A stretch of 64,000 nt of DNA from Bacteroidales bacterium (lineage in GTDB: Bacteria; Bacteroidota; Bacteroidia; Bacteroidales; UBA932): contig JAFYEM010000034.1 of NCBI GenBank assembly GCA_017544265.1, positions 25,587 through 89,586 on the forward strand, written 5' to 3'. The notes beneath the pieces are model-generated. The model worked only from the letters and a program-made list of their open reading frames with translations. It made no database searches and was not told the origin of the DNA. The translations under genes were made by a program, and so were the position numbers. This document shows, piece by piece, positions 19,301 through 27,930 of the stretch. The first letter of the stretch is position 1. Each line of letters begins with the position of its first letter.

Positions 19301-19472
19301 TGTTGAAATGTTAATAACTGTAAAAACTCTTTGAAAACCAATAATTTAAAATTTAAAAACATTGTGTAAAACCTAAATATGGATTGTTTGTAATCTGTTG
19401 GAAACTCAGTCAAAATTCAGCCCAAAAGTTTTCAACAGCGTTATAAACAGGGTTTTCAACAACTTATTAACA
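19301..19472. other. candidate replication origin: facing arrays of DnaA-box-like 9-mers
   Basis: Between ruvB and mfd, which diverge. Left group, one orientation: TGTTGAAAT (19301-19309), TGTTAATAA (19309-19317), TGTGTAAAA (19353-19361) and TGTTGGAAA (19396-19404). Right group, opposite orientation, closely packed: TTTTCAACA (19429), TTATAAACA (19441), TTTTCAACA (19453) and TTATTAACA (19464), with start-to-start steps of 12, 12 and 11 bases. All resemble TTWTNMACA, close to the DnaA box TTATNCACA. The sequence between the groups and 19262-19300 is very AT-rich, as expected for an unwinding element. Genes to the right are mostly on the plus strand. dnaA itself is not in the window. Confidence 0.5.
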
Positions 19473-19474
19473 AT

Positions 19475-22400
19475 ATGCGGCGACAGATTGAGGAAATAAT
19501 AACTTCTTTTGAGAAGAAGAAAGAGATATATCTGGAGGGATTGTTCCTTTCAGCCAGGTGGTTCGTGCTTGAAAAAGCGGCCATGGAAGGTCTGAATGTT
19601 GTCGTGCTGCCTAATTCAGAAGCCGCAGAATATGCTTCATCAGATTTGTACGCCCTGACCGAAGGAGACATAGTATTCTACCTGCCTTCTTCCGGAACAT
19701 CAGTGGAAAGAAGCAATTACAAGTCCTCACTCGGAGTACAGAGGACATCCGCAATAGGAAAAATCCTGTCAAAGCCTGAAGAAAAGACATTTATAGTCAC
19801 TTATCCGGAGGCTCTGGAAGAATTGGTTCCGGCTGAAAATTCAATAAAGAAATCTCTGCTTACCATAAAGAAAGGAGATGAGATAAAGCACGACAGGATA
19901 AAGGAAATACTTTTCAGCGAAGGTTTTGAAAAGGTCGATTTCGTCAGCGCCCCGGGGCAGTTCGCCGTCAGAGGATCAGTAATAGATATATTCTCATATT
20001 CAAACAATTATCCCTACAGACTTTCATTTTTCGGCAGCGAAGTGGACAGGATAAATCTGTTCAATCCCGACACCCAACTCTCTGTCGAAGACGTAGATGC
20101 CGCCGAAATCTATCCCGACATAGTCGCAAACGGGGCCGGTGAGGTATCAATTATAGACATTATAGACACTGAAGCAACCTTCTGGCTGGATTCTGCCGAT
20201 ATGTACCGCGAAAGCGGCTTTTTCCCATCCACAGCTCGTTTCCGCCGCGTTTTTATGGAACCGCCCCTCGGCGAAACAGGTATAGACACAATAAAATTCA
20301 ATATATCCCCGCAGCCGTCATTCAATAAAAATTTCGAACTGCTGGAGGCGGATATAAACGTCAAGACGGAAAACGGATACAAGGTCTATATTTATGGCAG
20401 CAAAGATTCGCAGCTGGAAAGGCTGAGGTCCATAATAATGGAAGACGGCGGCTATATGCCGGAATTCGTGCCGGGGAAGAATATCCATTCCGGTTTTGTC
20501 GATGCAGACGATAAAATATGCTGTTATACCGACCATGAAATTTTCGACCGCTTCCACCGCGTCCGCCTCCGCCGCACGGTTGAAAAGACAGAGCAACTGA
20601 CGCTCAATGACTTGAGCGCATTCAATATTGGTGATTATATAGTCCATATAGACCATGGAGTAGGTATTTTCGGCGGGCTGGTGAAGATGTTCGACGACAA
20701 GGGCCGGCCGAAGGAGGTCGTGAAACTGCTCTACCGCGACAATGACGTGGTTTTCGTCTCTGTCCATGCCCTGCATAAGATTTCCCGCTTCCGCTCGAAG
20801 GAAGGTGAGGCCCCGAGAATTTCGAAACTCGGCTCCAAGACCTGGACAACGCTTAAAAATTCTGCCAAATCCAGGGTTAAGGATATAGCCAAGGACCTTA
20901 TCCAACTCTACGCCAAGCGTAAGGCTTCAAAGGGTTTTGCTTTTTCTGCTGATACTTACCTTCAGGAGGAGTTGGAATCGTCGTTTATGTACGAGGATAC
21001 TCCGGATCAGGAAAAGGCCACCGAGGCGGTCAAGCATGATATGGAGGATGAGTGCCCTATGGACCGCCTTATCTGCGGAGACGTGGGTTTCGGAAAGACG
21101 GAAATAGCCATCAGGGCCGCCTTCAAGGCCGTTACCGACAATAAGCAGGTAGCAGTTCTGGTGCCTACTACGATTCTTGCTCTCCAGCATTTTACTACTT
21201 TCAAGGCACGCCTGGAGAACTTTCCCTGCAATATAGACTATGTCAGCCGGCTGCGCACTCCGAAAGACCTGACGCAGATTAAAAAAGACCTCGCGGACGG
21301 CCGCATAGACATACTTATTGGCACGCATAAAATTCTCGGCGAAGGCTTCATTTTCAAGGATTTAGGTCTATTGATTATCGATGAAGAACAGAAATTCGGC
21401 GTCAGCTCGAAAGAAAAGCTCCGCCAGATGAAGACTTCTGTCGATACCCTCACGCTCACGGCCACTCCGATTCCGCGAACCCTCCAGTTCTCGCTTCTCG
21501 GCGCCCGCGACCTGTCTATAATAAACACCCCTCCGCCCAACCGTATTCCTATTCAGACCGAGATTATTCTTTTCCGCGAAGAAGAAATCCGCAGCATACT
21601 CAACTACGAGCTGAACCGCGGCGGACAGATTTTTTTCCTCCACAACAAGGTCGAGGAACTTCCGTCGATCGAGGAAATACTGCACCGTCTGGTGCCGGAT
21701 ATGAGAATATGCGTGGCCCACGGGCAGATGGAATCACGACAGCTGGAAAACCGGATGCTGGAATTCATGCGCGGGGACTATGACATGCTGCTCTGTACCA
21801 CCATAATAGAAAACGGCCTGGACATACCAAATGCGAACACAATTATAATCAATCAGGCGCAGAATATAGGCCTTAGCGACCTGCACCAGCTTCGCGGCAG
21901 GGTAGGGCGATCCAACAAAAAAGCTTTCTGCTATCTGATAGTGCCTCCGCTGGTGTCGATTACCGACGATGCCCGCCGCCGCCTCAAGGCAATAGAAGAA
22001 TTTTCAGATCTGGGCAGCGGATTCAATATAGCGATGCAGGATCTGGACATACGCGGAGCAGGCAACCTGCTTGGCGCGGAACAGAGCGGATTCATCTCCG
22101 ACATGGGCCTTGAAACCTTCCAGAAGATACTTTACGAGGCGATGGAGGAACTGGGTGTAGAGACAGGTCTGCCGGTGCGTGGCGCCGGGGAGTCTTACAT
22201 AGAAGACTGCGTTATCGACACCGATAAACCGGCATTGATTCCGGACACATATATAGACATGTCCGCGGAAAAGATACGGCTCTATAAAGACCTCGATTCC
22301 ATGACCGACGACAAGCAGATAGAGAGTCTGCGCCGAAGTCTCTGCGACCGTTTCGGACCAGTCCCGGAGGAAGTAGAAAACCTGCTTCTGGTTGTCAGGA

Positions 22401-22648
22401 TACGTAATCTCGGGCAGAAACTCGGATTCGAGAAAATCATTATAAAGAACGGCATGCAGATAATGTTCTTTATTTCAAACCCTCTTTCGCCCTACTACAA
22501 GAGCAAGGTCTTCGAAAAAGTAATGTCCAAAGCCACCGCCCTCCCCGCAGTCTATAAATTCAACCAGGACGGCGGCCGCCTCCGCACCGTTTCCCGCGGC
22601 ATCGACACCCTCCCCGCCGCCCTCGCCACCCTGCGGCAACTGGCGTAG
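19475..22648 (+). CDS. mfd: transcription-repair coupling factor Mfd
   Basis: 1057 residues. Mfd removes RNA polymerase stalled at DNA damage and recruits UvrA. Order of parts: N-terminal UvrB-like module (RGSVIDIFSYS near 170), the RNA polymerase-interaction domain starting at LSAFNIGDYIVHIDHGVGIF (about 380), and the RecG-like motor with Walker A CGDVGFGKTEIAIRAAFKA (about 532), DEEQKFGV (about 635), TLTATPIPRTLQ, TTIIENGLDIPNANT and QLRGRVGRSNKKAF. The C-terminal TRCF domain ends the protein. It is a little shorter than the E. coli protein. The ATG at 19475 lies only 3 bases after the last 9-mer of the candidate origin. Confidence 0.96.
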   Translation: MRRQIEEIITSFEKKKEIYLEGLFLSARWFVLEKAAMEGLNVVVLPNSEAAEYASSDLYALTEGDIVFYLPSSGTSVERSNYKSSLGVQRTSAIGKILSKPEEKTFIVTYPEALEELVPAENSIKKSLLTIKKGDEIKHDRIKEILFSEGFEKVDFVSAPGQFAVRGSVIDIFSYSNNYPYRLSFFGSEVDRINLFNPDTQLSVEDVDAAEIYPDIVANGAGEVSIIDIIDTEATFWLDSADMYRESGFFPSTARFRRVFMEPPLGETGIDTIKFNISPQPSFNKNFELLEADINVKTENGYKVYIYGSKDSQLERLRSIIMEDGGYMPEFVPGKNIHSGFVDADDKICCYTDHEIFDRFHRVRLRRTVEKTEQLTLNDLSAFNIGDYIVHIDHGVGIFGGLVKMFDDKGRPKEVVKLLYRDNDVVFVSVHALHKISRFRSKEGEAPRISKLGSKTWTTLKNSAKSRVKDIAKDLIQLYAKRKASKGFAFSADTYLQEELESSFMYEDTPDQEKATEAVKHDMEDECPMDRLICGDVGFGKTEIAIRAAFKAVTDNKQVAVLVPTTILALQHFTTFKARLENFPCNIDYVSRLRTPKDLTQIKKDLADGRIDILIGTHKILGEGFIFKDLGLLIIDEEQKFGVSSKEKLRQMKTSVDTLTLTATPIPRTLQFSLLGARDLSIINTPPPNRIPIQTEIILFREEEIRSILNYELNRGGQIFFLHNKVEELPSIEEILHRLVPDMRICVAHGQMESRQLENRMLEFMRGDYDMLLCTTIIENGLDIPNANTIIINQAQNIGLSDLHQLRGRVGRSNKKAFCYLIVPPLVSITDDARRRLKAIEEFSDLGSGFNIAMQDLDIRGAGNLLGAEQSGFISDMGLETFQKILYEAMEELGVETGLPVRGAGESYIEDCVIDTDKPALIPDTYIDMSAEKIRLYKDLDSMTDDKQIESLRRSLCDRFGPVPEEVENLLLVVRIRNLGQKLGFEKIIIKNGMQIMFFISNPLSPYYKSKVFEKVMSKATALPAVYKFNQDGGRLRTVSRGIDTLPAALATLRQLA

Positions 22649-22680
22649 TTCATCACGTAGTTTCTCTCGCGTAGTTTCTC
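22644..22680 (+). repeat. short tandem repeat at the mfd stop
   Basis: CGTAGTTCATC at 22644, CGTAGTTTCTC at 22656 and CGTAGTTTCTC at 22670. The first copy includes the mfd stop codon. Nothing suggests a function. Confidence 0.5.
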
Positions 22681-22711
22681 GTTCGAAGCCCGGCGCAGAG
22701 TCCGGTCTGTA

Positions 22712-22739
22712 GCCGCCGGAGGTCGTATATTCCGGCGGC
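22712..22739 (+). terminator. GC-rich hairpin downstream of mfd
   Basis: GCCGCCGGA (22712-22720) pairs with TCCGGCGGC (22731-22739) across a 10-base loop, 63 bases after the mfd stop. There is no strong T-run, so it may be a weak or Rho-assisted terminator. Confidence 0.5.
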
Positions 22740-22815
22740 GGTGCCGTTTACCATCCTACCGAAAACACAGAAAGGCAACTCCCAGCAGGAAAAACAGCGG
22801 GCAAAACTCTGCCCA

Positions 22816-22935
22816 AAAATCACCTTGAGTGAAAAACAGCCACCGACATCGCTCTACCCCTCAAGGTCTGCAAAAAATGGCTCGCCTTGTGCACTTCAGT
22901 GCACTCCAGTCTTGATTTCCCCTCAAGGTGATTTT
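22816..22935. repeat. 120-base element bounded by a 14-bp perfect inverted repeat
   Basis: Arms AAAATCACCTTGAG (22816-22829) and its exact complement (22922-22935). Inside, CCCCTCAAGGT at 22857 is a direct repeat of the right-arm region at 22919, and GTGCAC-TTCA-GTGCAC forms a further small palindrome. It could be a MITE-like relic or a structured RNA. No open frame of note crosses it. Confidence 0.45.
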
Positions 22936-23147
22936 CGACTTCTTATAAAAAATGCTCCGCCGCTTAATCGCCTGTCATGGAATCACACTGGACCTGAAGT
23001 AACGGGTCATAGGGCTCTTAATAGGGCAGGGGAAGAGGTGGCGCCGCCTCGCATTACGCGGCTCGGCGGAAACTGCTGTTTTTGAAAATGGAAAGCCGCC
23101 CAAGAGTTCAAGAGGGTATATAAATGACTCAATTAATGTGCAATAAA

Positions 23148-23179
23148 TTTGGAAAATGTTCACTAATTAGTTAATTTCG
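23148..23179 (+). promoter_or_regulatory. promoter of the dicarboxylate-type symporter gene
   Basis: TTTG (23148-23151), 20 bases, then TAATTTCG (23172-23179), one mismatch from TAnnTTTG. The leader before the ATG at 23242 is about 55 bases. Confidence 0.5.
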
Positions 23180-23200
23180 CAAAAATGGAAAAGTAGTTTG

Positions 23201-23216
23201 TTCCAAGGTCTTGGAA
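23201..23216. promoter_or_regulatory. palindrome in the symporter leader
   Basis: TTCCAAG-GT-CTTGGAA, an almost perfect 16-base palindrome about 20 bases downstream of the -7 box. It may be a repressor site or a small RNA hairpin. Confidence 0.3.
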
Positions 23217-23241
23217 GGCGTGTAAGCGTCATGGTATTATA

Positions 23242-24474
23242 ATGAAACTCACGTCAAAGAATCCCTTTTGGAAGAGTTACGGGGCGACGGTATTGTTGCT
23301 TGCGGGCTTGGTGATTGGCGGAATCCTTGGTGTCGTGCTGAAGGATGGTGCCGGGGTTCTTCGCCCGGTCGGGGCGGTATTCCTCAATCTGGTGTTTGTG
23401 CTGGTGGTGCCGCTGGTGTTTTTCTCCGTGGCCCAGTCGATGATAGTGCTGCACAAGAGCGGGGTAATCGGCAAAGTGCTGGGCGCAGCAATAGGCATAT
23501 TTTTATTTATGTCCATAGTCGCGGGAACCTTCTCATACGGACTTATGTCTATATGGAATCCATTCGCGGACATCGTCCAGAATAACGCAGGCGCCGGCAT
23601 TTCCGGCGGAGGGCTTCTTGGCGAAGGCATAGACATTGGTGACGCTGTCGTTTCGGCCTTTACTGTCGATGATTTTCCGCTGCTTTTTTCGCGCGAGCAC
23701 CTGCTTCCGCTGATTATTATATCCGCGCTGTTCGGCCTTGCAGTCGCTTATATCGGCGAAAAGGCTTCTATGATCAAGACGTTTGTCGATGAAGGCGGCG
23801 CCGTTCTGATGAAGATGATGGAAATAGTCATGAAGCTTGCCCCCCTCGGTATTGGCTGTTATTTTGCCGATATAGTCGGAAATCTGGGTGGTCAAATAGT
23901 GGGGGATTATCTGGAGATTTTCCTGGTGGTTTGTGCCGCCTGCGTAATCTGCTACCTGCTCTTCTATTCCCTCTATGCTCTTTTCTGCAGAATACCACTG
24001 GGCAAGTTCTGGAAAGAAATGATTTCCCCGTCAGTCGCGGCGGTTGGCACCTGCTCATCGGCAGCATGTATTCCCGTCAATATGACCGCGGCGAAGAATC
24101 TCGGCGTCAGCGACAGGATCGTCGACGGAGTAATTCCCCTTGGAACGAATCTCCATAAGGACGGCTCGGTTATAACCTCCGTTGCAAAAGTTCTGTTTGC
24201 GCTCTATTTCTTCGGCGCGGCCCCGCACGGAATCGGCGCCGCGCTACTGGTCATCCTTCTGGCGGTTCTGGAAAGCATTGTTGTCGGCGCCATCCCGGTT
24301 GGCGGAATGACAGGCGAAATACTGATCTGCGCCGTGCTGGGCTTAGATCCATCCTTTGCCGCCACCCTTCTGATCATAGGCACCATCTGTGACATTCCCG
24401 CCACGCTGCTCAATGCAACCGGCAACCTGGTTGCAACTCTTCTGGTACACCGCACCACCTCCGCCGTAAGTTAA
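23242..24474 (+). CDS. dicarboxylate/amino acid:cation symporter (DAACS family)
   Basis: 410 residues with about eight membrane segments and two re-entrant hairpins typical of the glutamate/dicarboxylate symporters (GltP/DctA fold). The conserved serine-rich tip appears as GTCSSAACIPVNM (about 273-285), and HP2/TM7 as GTNLHKDGSVITSV, then AIPVGGMTGE and CDIPATLLNATGN near the end. It takes up dicarboxylates or acidic amino acids with Na+ or H+. The exact substrate cannot be assigned. Monocistronic, with its own promoter and palindromic leader. Confidence 0.9.
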   Translation: MKLTSKNPFWKSYGATVLLLAGLVIGGILGVVLKDGAGVLRPVGAVFLNLVFVLVVPLVFFSVAQSMIVLHKSGVIGKVLGAAIGIFLFMSIVAGTFSYGLMSIWNPFADIVQNNAGAGISGGGLLGEGIDIGDAVVSAFTVDDFPLLFSREHLLPLIIISALFGLAVAYIGEKASMIKTFVDEGGAVLMKMMEIVMKLAPLGIGCYFADIVGNLGGQIVGDYLEIFLVVCAACVICYLLFYSLYALFCRIPLGKFWKEMISPSVAAVGTCSSAACIPVNMTAAKNLGVSDRIVDGVIPLGTNLHKDGSVITSVAKVLFALYFFGAAPHGIGAALLVILLAVLESIVVGAIPVGGMTGEILICAVLGLDPSFAATLLIIGTICDIPATLLNATGNLVATLLVHRTTSAVS

Positions 24475-24495
24475 TAAGCACATCTCCCGGCCAAT

Positions 24496-24526
24496 TTTGA
24501 AATCCCTGCAATAATGCGTATATTTG
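24496..24526 (+). promoter_or_regulatory. promoter of coaX, leaderless arrangement
   Basis: TTTG (24496-24499), 19 bases, then TATATTTG (24519-24526), followed by C, AAGCT and the ATG at 24533. Both boxes and the spacing match the Bacteroidota consensus. Confidence 0.7.
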
Positions 24527-24532
24527 CAAGCT

Positions 24533-25261
24533 ATGGCAAATTTACTGGTCGAGATAGGAAACACAGCCCTGAAAGCGGCCTGGTCGGACGAAATGACGCT
24601 CGGCAAGACCTTCCGTTACCAGGGCGAAAAGTGCATGGACTACATTCTCTCCGTTACCCAGAAGGAAAAACCGGACGTTATGGTGGTCTCCGCCGCCTAT
24701 CCGATTTCACCCTCTGACGAGGCCCTTCTCAGGGCAGAATGCGCCAGTCTGATAATACTGGACAGCGACCACAGGGAGACCCTGGAGCCACGCCGCATCC
24801 CGCAGTATGTTTCCTCCGACCGCGCCGCATCCATAATAGCTGCCCGCTATCTTTTCAAGAACCACGGCTGCACAATAATAGACTTCGGCACAACCCTGAC
24901 CATAGATTTTATCGGCGCCGACGGGGTCTATGAAGGCGGAAACATCTCGCTCGGATGCCGCACCCGCTTCAAGGCGCTCAACCGCTATTCCCGTTCACTG
25001 CCGCTGATAAACACCCCTGACGATCCTCCGGTCAAAGGTAATTCCCTGGACGCGTCAATCAAGGCCGGAGTTGTTTCGGGCATAATGTTTGAAATTGAGG
25101 GATACACGTCCCGTTACAGCGAAAACATGGTGGTTTTCACCGGCGGAGACGCCAATTATTTTGCAAAAAGGATGAAAAGTCCCATCTTTGTGGTTTCCAA
25201 CCTCGTGCTGATGGGGCTTGCGATTATTGCGGATGAATATGTTAAAAATATGGAAAAATAG
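24533..25261 (+). CDS. coaX: type III pantothenate kinase
   Basis: 242 residues. First step of coenzyme A synthesis. Family motifs are the N-terminal phosphate loop MANLLVEIGNTALKAAW, the catalytic DFGTTLTIDFIG (about 121-132), GGNISLGCRTRF and VVFTGGDANYF. The in-frame TTG nine bases upstream is inside the -7 box, so ATG 24533 is chosen. It overlaps the next gene by about 23 bases and opens a six-gene run to ychF. Confidence 0.93.
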   Translation: MANLLVEIGNTALKAAWSDEMTLGKTFRYQGEKCMDYILSVTQKEKPDVMVVSAAYPISPSDEALLRAECASLIILDSDHRETLEPRRIPQYVSSDRAASIIAARYLFKNHGCTIIDFGTTLTIDFIGADGVYEGGNISLGCRTRFKALNRYSRSLPLINTPDDPPVKGNSLDASIKAGVVSGIMFEIEGYTSRYSENMVVFTGGDANYFAKRMKSPIFVVSNLVLMGLAIIADEYVKNMEK

Positions 25262-26558
25262 ACTTTGGGTGCTGTCGGCGCTGATGCTGTCGGCTATTGC
25301 CGCGTCCGGCCAGACGACCGGAACATACAGCGGCTATTCCCCTTATTCAGTCTATGGAATCGGTGATATGGCAAAGCCCGGAAACGCCCGCAATAACGCT
25401 TTGGGCGGAATAGGGATAGCCTCCAGGGACCATCGTTTCATCAACACCATAAATCCCGCCGCGGTGACGGCCCGGGACACGCTCTCATTCATGGCGGACC
25501 TCGGAATGACCGGCAGGACCTCCGTCTTTGCACAGAACGGAGCGAAATCCGCAAAAACTGTCCTCAACATCAGCGAATTCGTAATTTCCTTCCCCATCTG
25601 GCGCTCATCCGCGCTCATGGTCGGTATCGCTCCGTACAGCAACATGGGCTATAACTTCACCAAATCGGAGCAGAGCCTGGATAAAATCGGCCACATGGGC
25701 AGCACCGAGACAATCAATGTCTATGGCAACGGCAGTGTCTATGAAGTTTTCGTCGCAGGCGGCGCGACATTCTGGAAACGTCTTTCCATAGGCGCAGAAT
25801 TCATTTATTATTTCGGCAACCTCGGCAAACACTCGGACGCAACCTTCGGTTCCACATCCATTTCCAGCCACGCCACAGGATATAATCTCCAGGTCCGCTC
25901 CATGACCGGGAAATTCGGCCTCCAGTTCGAACAGCCGATAAGCAAGAGGCTAATCATCGGAGCAGGAGCCACCTACAGGTTGAAGACCAATCTGGACGGG
26001 AACATGATAAAGTACGCCAACAAGACCATCGCTTCCAATACCAGCGAATTCTCAAGGGACACGCTCGGCAGGAACACCGGTCTCCGTCTGGCCTCCGAGT
26101 GGGGAGTGGGCCTTTCCCTCCGCAGCCCGGACAAATTCCTCGTCGAGGTGGACTACGTGCAGTCCGACTGGAGAAAATGCGGTCTTGACGCGGCGGACGG
26201 ATTTTCCAATGTCGGAGTGTCCGCTTTCTCCTCCTGGGTGGCCCGCAGCGTCCGGGCAGGCTTCGAATACACCCCCGCCGCAAACGACATCCGCTACTAT
26301 TTCAAACGCTGCACTTACCGTGTTGGCGCGTATTTTGAAGAATCATACTACCGGGTCGATGGACACCCGGTGACGAACATAGGTGTAACCTTCGGTGCAA
26401 CCCTCCCCGTTTTCAGGGGATACAACGGAATAACCGTAGGGTTCGAAGTCGGTCAGAGAGGCCGCACCGCGTACAACCTGGTCCGCGAAAGATATTTCGG
26501 CTTCAACGTAAGTTTCAATATCTTCGACATTTGGTTCCAGAAACCCAGATATGAATAA
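25239..26558 (+). CDS. outer-membrane beta-barrel protein, FadL/OmpP1-like
   Basis: About 439 residues; starts at ATG 25239 or the ATG six bases earlier are equally possible, both inside coaX. A signal peptide (KNRLWVLSALMLSAIAASG) precedes a plug-like YSVYGIGD-GNARNNALGGIGIA segment typical of FadL-like channels, followed by alternating amphipathic strands and an aromatic-rich end. It is found next to coaX, TPR and LptC-type genes in other Bacteroidales, which suggests an envelope housekeeping role. The cargo, if any, is unknown. Confidence 0.75.
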   Translation: MLKIWKNRLWVLSALMLSAIAASGQTTGTYSGYSPYSVYGIGDMAKPGNARNNALGGIGIASRDHRFINTINPAAVTARDTLSFMADLGMTGRTSVFAQNGAKSAKTVLNISEFVISFPIWRSSALMVGIAPYSNMGYNFTKSEQSLDKIGHMGSTETINVYGNGSVYEVFVAGGATFWKRLSIGAEFIYYFGNLGKHSDATFGSTSISSHATGYNLQVRSMTGKFGLQFEQPISKRLIIGAGATYRLKTNLDGNMIKYANKTIASNTSEFSRDTLGRNTGLRLASEWGVGLSLRSPDKFLVEVDYVQSDWRKCGLDAADGFSNVGVSAFSSWVARSVRAGFEYTPAANDIRYYFKRCTYRVGAYFEESYYRVDGHPVTNIGVTFGATLPVFRGYNGITVGFEVGQRGRTAYNLVRERYFGFNVSFNIFDIWFQKPRYE

Positions 26559-26571
26559 AAACACTATAGTT

Positions 26572-27927
26572 ATGAAAAGATTAGCAAGCCTCGCCCTGGT
26601 AGTTCTTTTATCAGCCGGAAGCGTTTTCGCCCAGGGAAAATTCGGAGCGGACAGCGCCGAATGCGTGAAGTATCTTTCCTTCTACAACGACTACTACAAG
26701 CAGTTCAACAATAAGGCCAGCGCAAACCGCGGGGCCGCCTTCGAGGATGCCATCCGCAACTGGAGGAAGGCCTATGCCATCTGCCCCGGAACAGCATCAC
26801 AGAATATGTTCCAGCACGGTTCGAACCTGCTTCTGGAGCAAATCTCCAGGAGTTCTTCGGACAAGGCATACGTGGCTGCCCTCGCCGACTCCCTGATCAC
26901 CCTTCAGAACCAGCGCCTGCAGTTCTATCCCAAGTCTAAGAACAAGGTGTCCATACTCAACAACAAGGGTAATTATATCGTGCGTTTCAAAGGAGAGGAC
27001 AAGAATTATGTGCTCAACGAACTGGAAGGCATCATAGCACAGCTCGGCGGAAAGACCAATCCCACGCTTCTGGTGTTTTATCTCCAGGCGGCCATAGACC
27101 TTTACCGCGCCGGCGAAATCTCCGCGGACAAGGTGATAGAAATCTATGGAAAGACTGGTGAAGTCCTTGATTCGGCAGAGGCCGCCAACGAGGATGAAGC
27201 TGCTACGAAGAACAAGGTCCGCAGCGATCTGGAATCCCTGTTTGCGGAGAGCAAGGTCGCTGACTGCGAAAACCTTATCAACATCTTCGGTCCCCGCTAC
27301 GAGGCGGATCCCGACAATGTCGCGCTCATCACCAGCATCGTCAAACTTATGTCCGGCGCGGAAGATTGTCTGGACAATGATCTCTACCTGAGGGCCGTCA
27401 CTTCCCTGCACAAGAACGCCCCGTCCTACAACTCGGCGTACTTCCTCTACAAGCTGCACTCTTCAAGGGGCAATACCTCAGAGGCCGTGGCTTATCTCCA
27501 GGAAGCCATAGACAATCCCGAGTCCGGCGACGAACAGGACGCCAAGTTCAACTATGAAATGGCGAACTACTGCCTCCATAACGGTATGAGGGGCAAGGCT
27601 TTCAGTGCAGCCCAGACCGCCGCACAACTCGGTTACGGCTTCACCGGCATGGCTTACTTCCTGATCGGAACTCTCTGGGGCTCGACCCCCTGCGGCGGCA
27701 ACGAAGTCACCAGCCGGGCCCGTTACTGGGTGGCGGTGGATTATCTCCAGAAAGCCAAGAATGTGGATCCGAGCCTGGAGGCCGATGCCAACAAACTCAT
27801 CGGCAGCTACGCTTCCTATTATCCTCAGGCTGCAGAGGCCTTCATGTATGACCTCGCCGCCGGCCAGTCCTACACCGTTTCCTGCGGAGGAATGACTGCA
27901 ACCACGACCGTGAGGGTGTCCAGGTAG
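26572..27927 (+). CDS. exported TPR-repeat protein
   Basis: 451 residues from ATG 26572; an ATG at 26551 overlapping the previous stop would add seven residues before the signal peptide (RLASLALVVLLSAGSVFAQG). The rest is helical with TPR-like pairs, clearest at about 290-400 (SAYFLYKLHSSRGNTSEAVAYLQEAI and similar). Probably a periplasmic scaffold. It sits between an outer-membrane barrel and LptC, so a role in envelope assembly is plausible but not shown. Confidence 0.75.
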   Translation: MKRLASLALVVLLSAGSVFAQGKFGADSAECVKYLSFYNDYYKQFNNKASANRGAAFEDAIRNWRKAYAICPGTASQNMFQHGSNLLLEQISRSSSDKAYVAALADSLITLQNQRLQFYPKSKNKVSILNNKGNYIVRFKGEDKNYVLNELEGIIAQLGGKTNPTLLVFYLQAAIDLYRAGEISADKVIEIYGKTGEVLDSAEAANEDEAATKNKVRSDLESLFAESKVADCENLINIFGPRYEADPDNVALITSIVKLMSGAEDCLDNDLYLRAVTSLHKNAPSYNSAYFLYKLHSSRGNTSEAVAYLQEAIDNPESGDEQDAKFNYEMANYCLHNGMRGKAFSAAQTAAQLGYGFTGMAYFLIGTLWGSTPCGGNEVTSRARYWVAVDYLQKAKNVDPSLEADANKLIGSYASYYPQAAEAFMYDLAAGQSYTVSCGGMTATTTVRVSR

Positions 27928-27930
27928 TAC

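Larger units (their letters stand above)
22649..23241. other. 593-base gene-free region between mfd and the symporter gene
   Basis: I find no convincing gene here. It holds the end of a short tandem repeat (to 22680), a GC hairpin (22712-22739), an IR-bounded 120-base element (22816-22935), a further GC-rich stem (CGCCG at 23042 and CGGCG at 23064), and the promoter and leader of the symporter gene (23148-23241). No tRNA, 6S, tmRNA or RNase P signature is visible. Confidence 0.7.

Noticed and set aside
22681-22740. GTTCGAAGCC near the mfd end as a possible tRNA T-arm
   Set aside because: No acceptor stem or anticodon arm can be folded around it, and the nearby stem is a simple hairpin.
22816-22935. 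IR-bounded element as a 6S RNA
   Set aside because: A long hairpin fits 6S loosely, but there is no promoter box before it and no open bubble region I can recognise. Kept only as a repeat.
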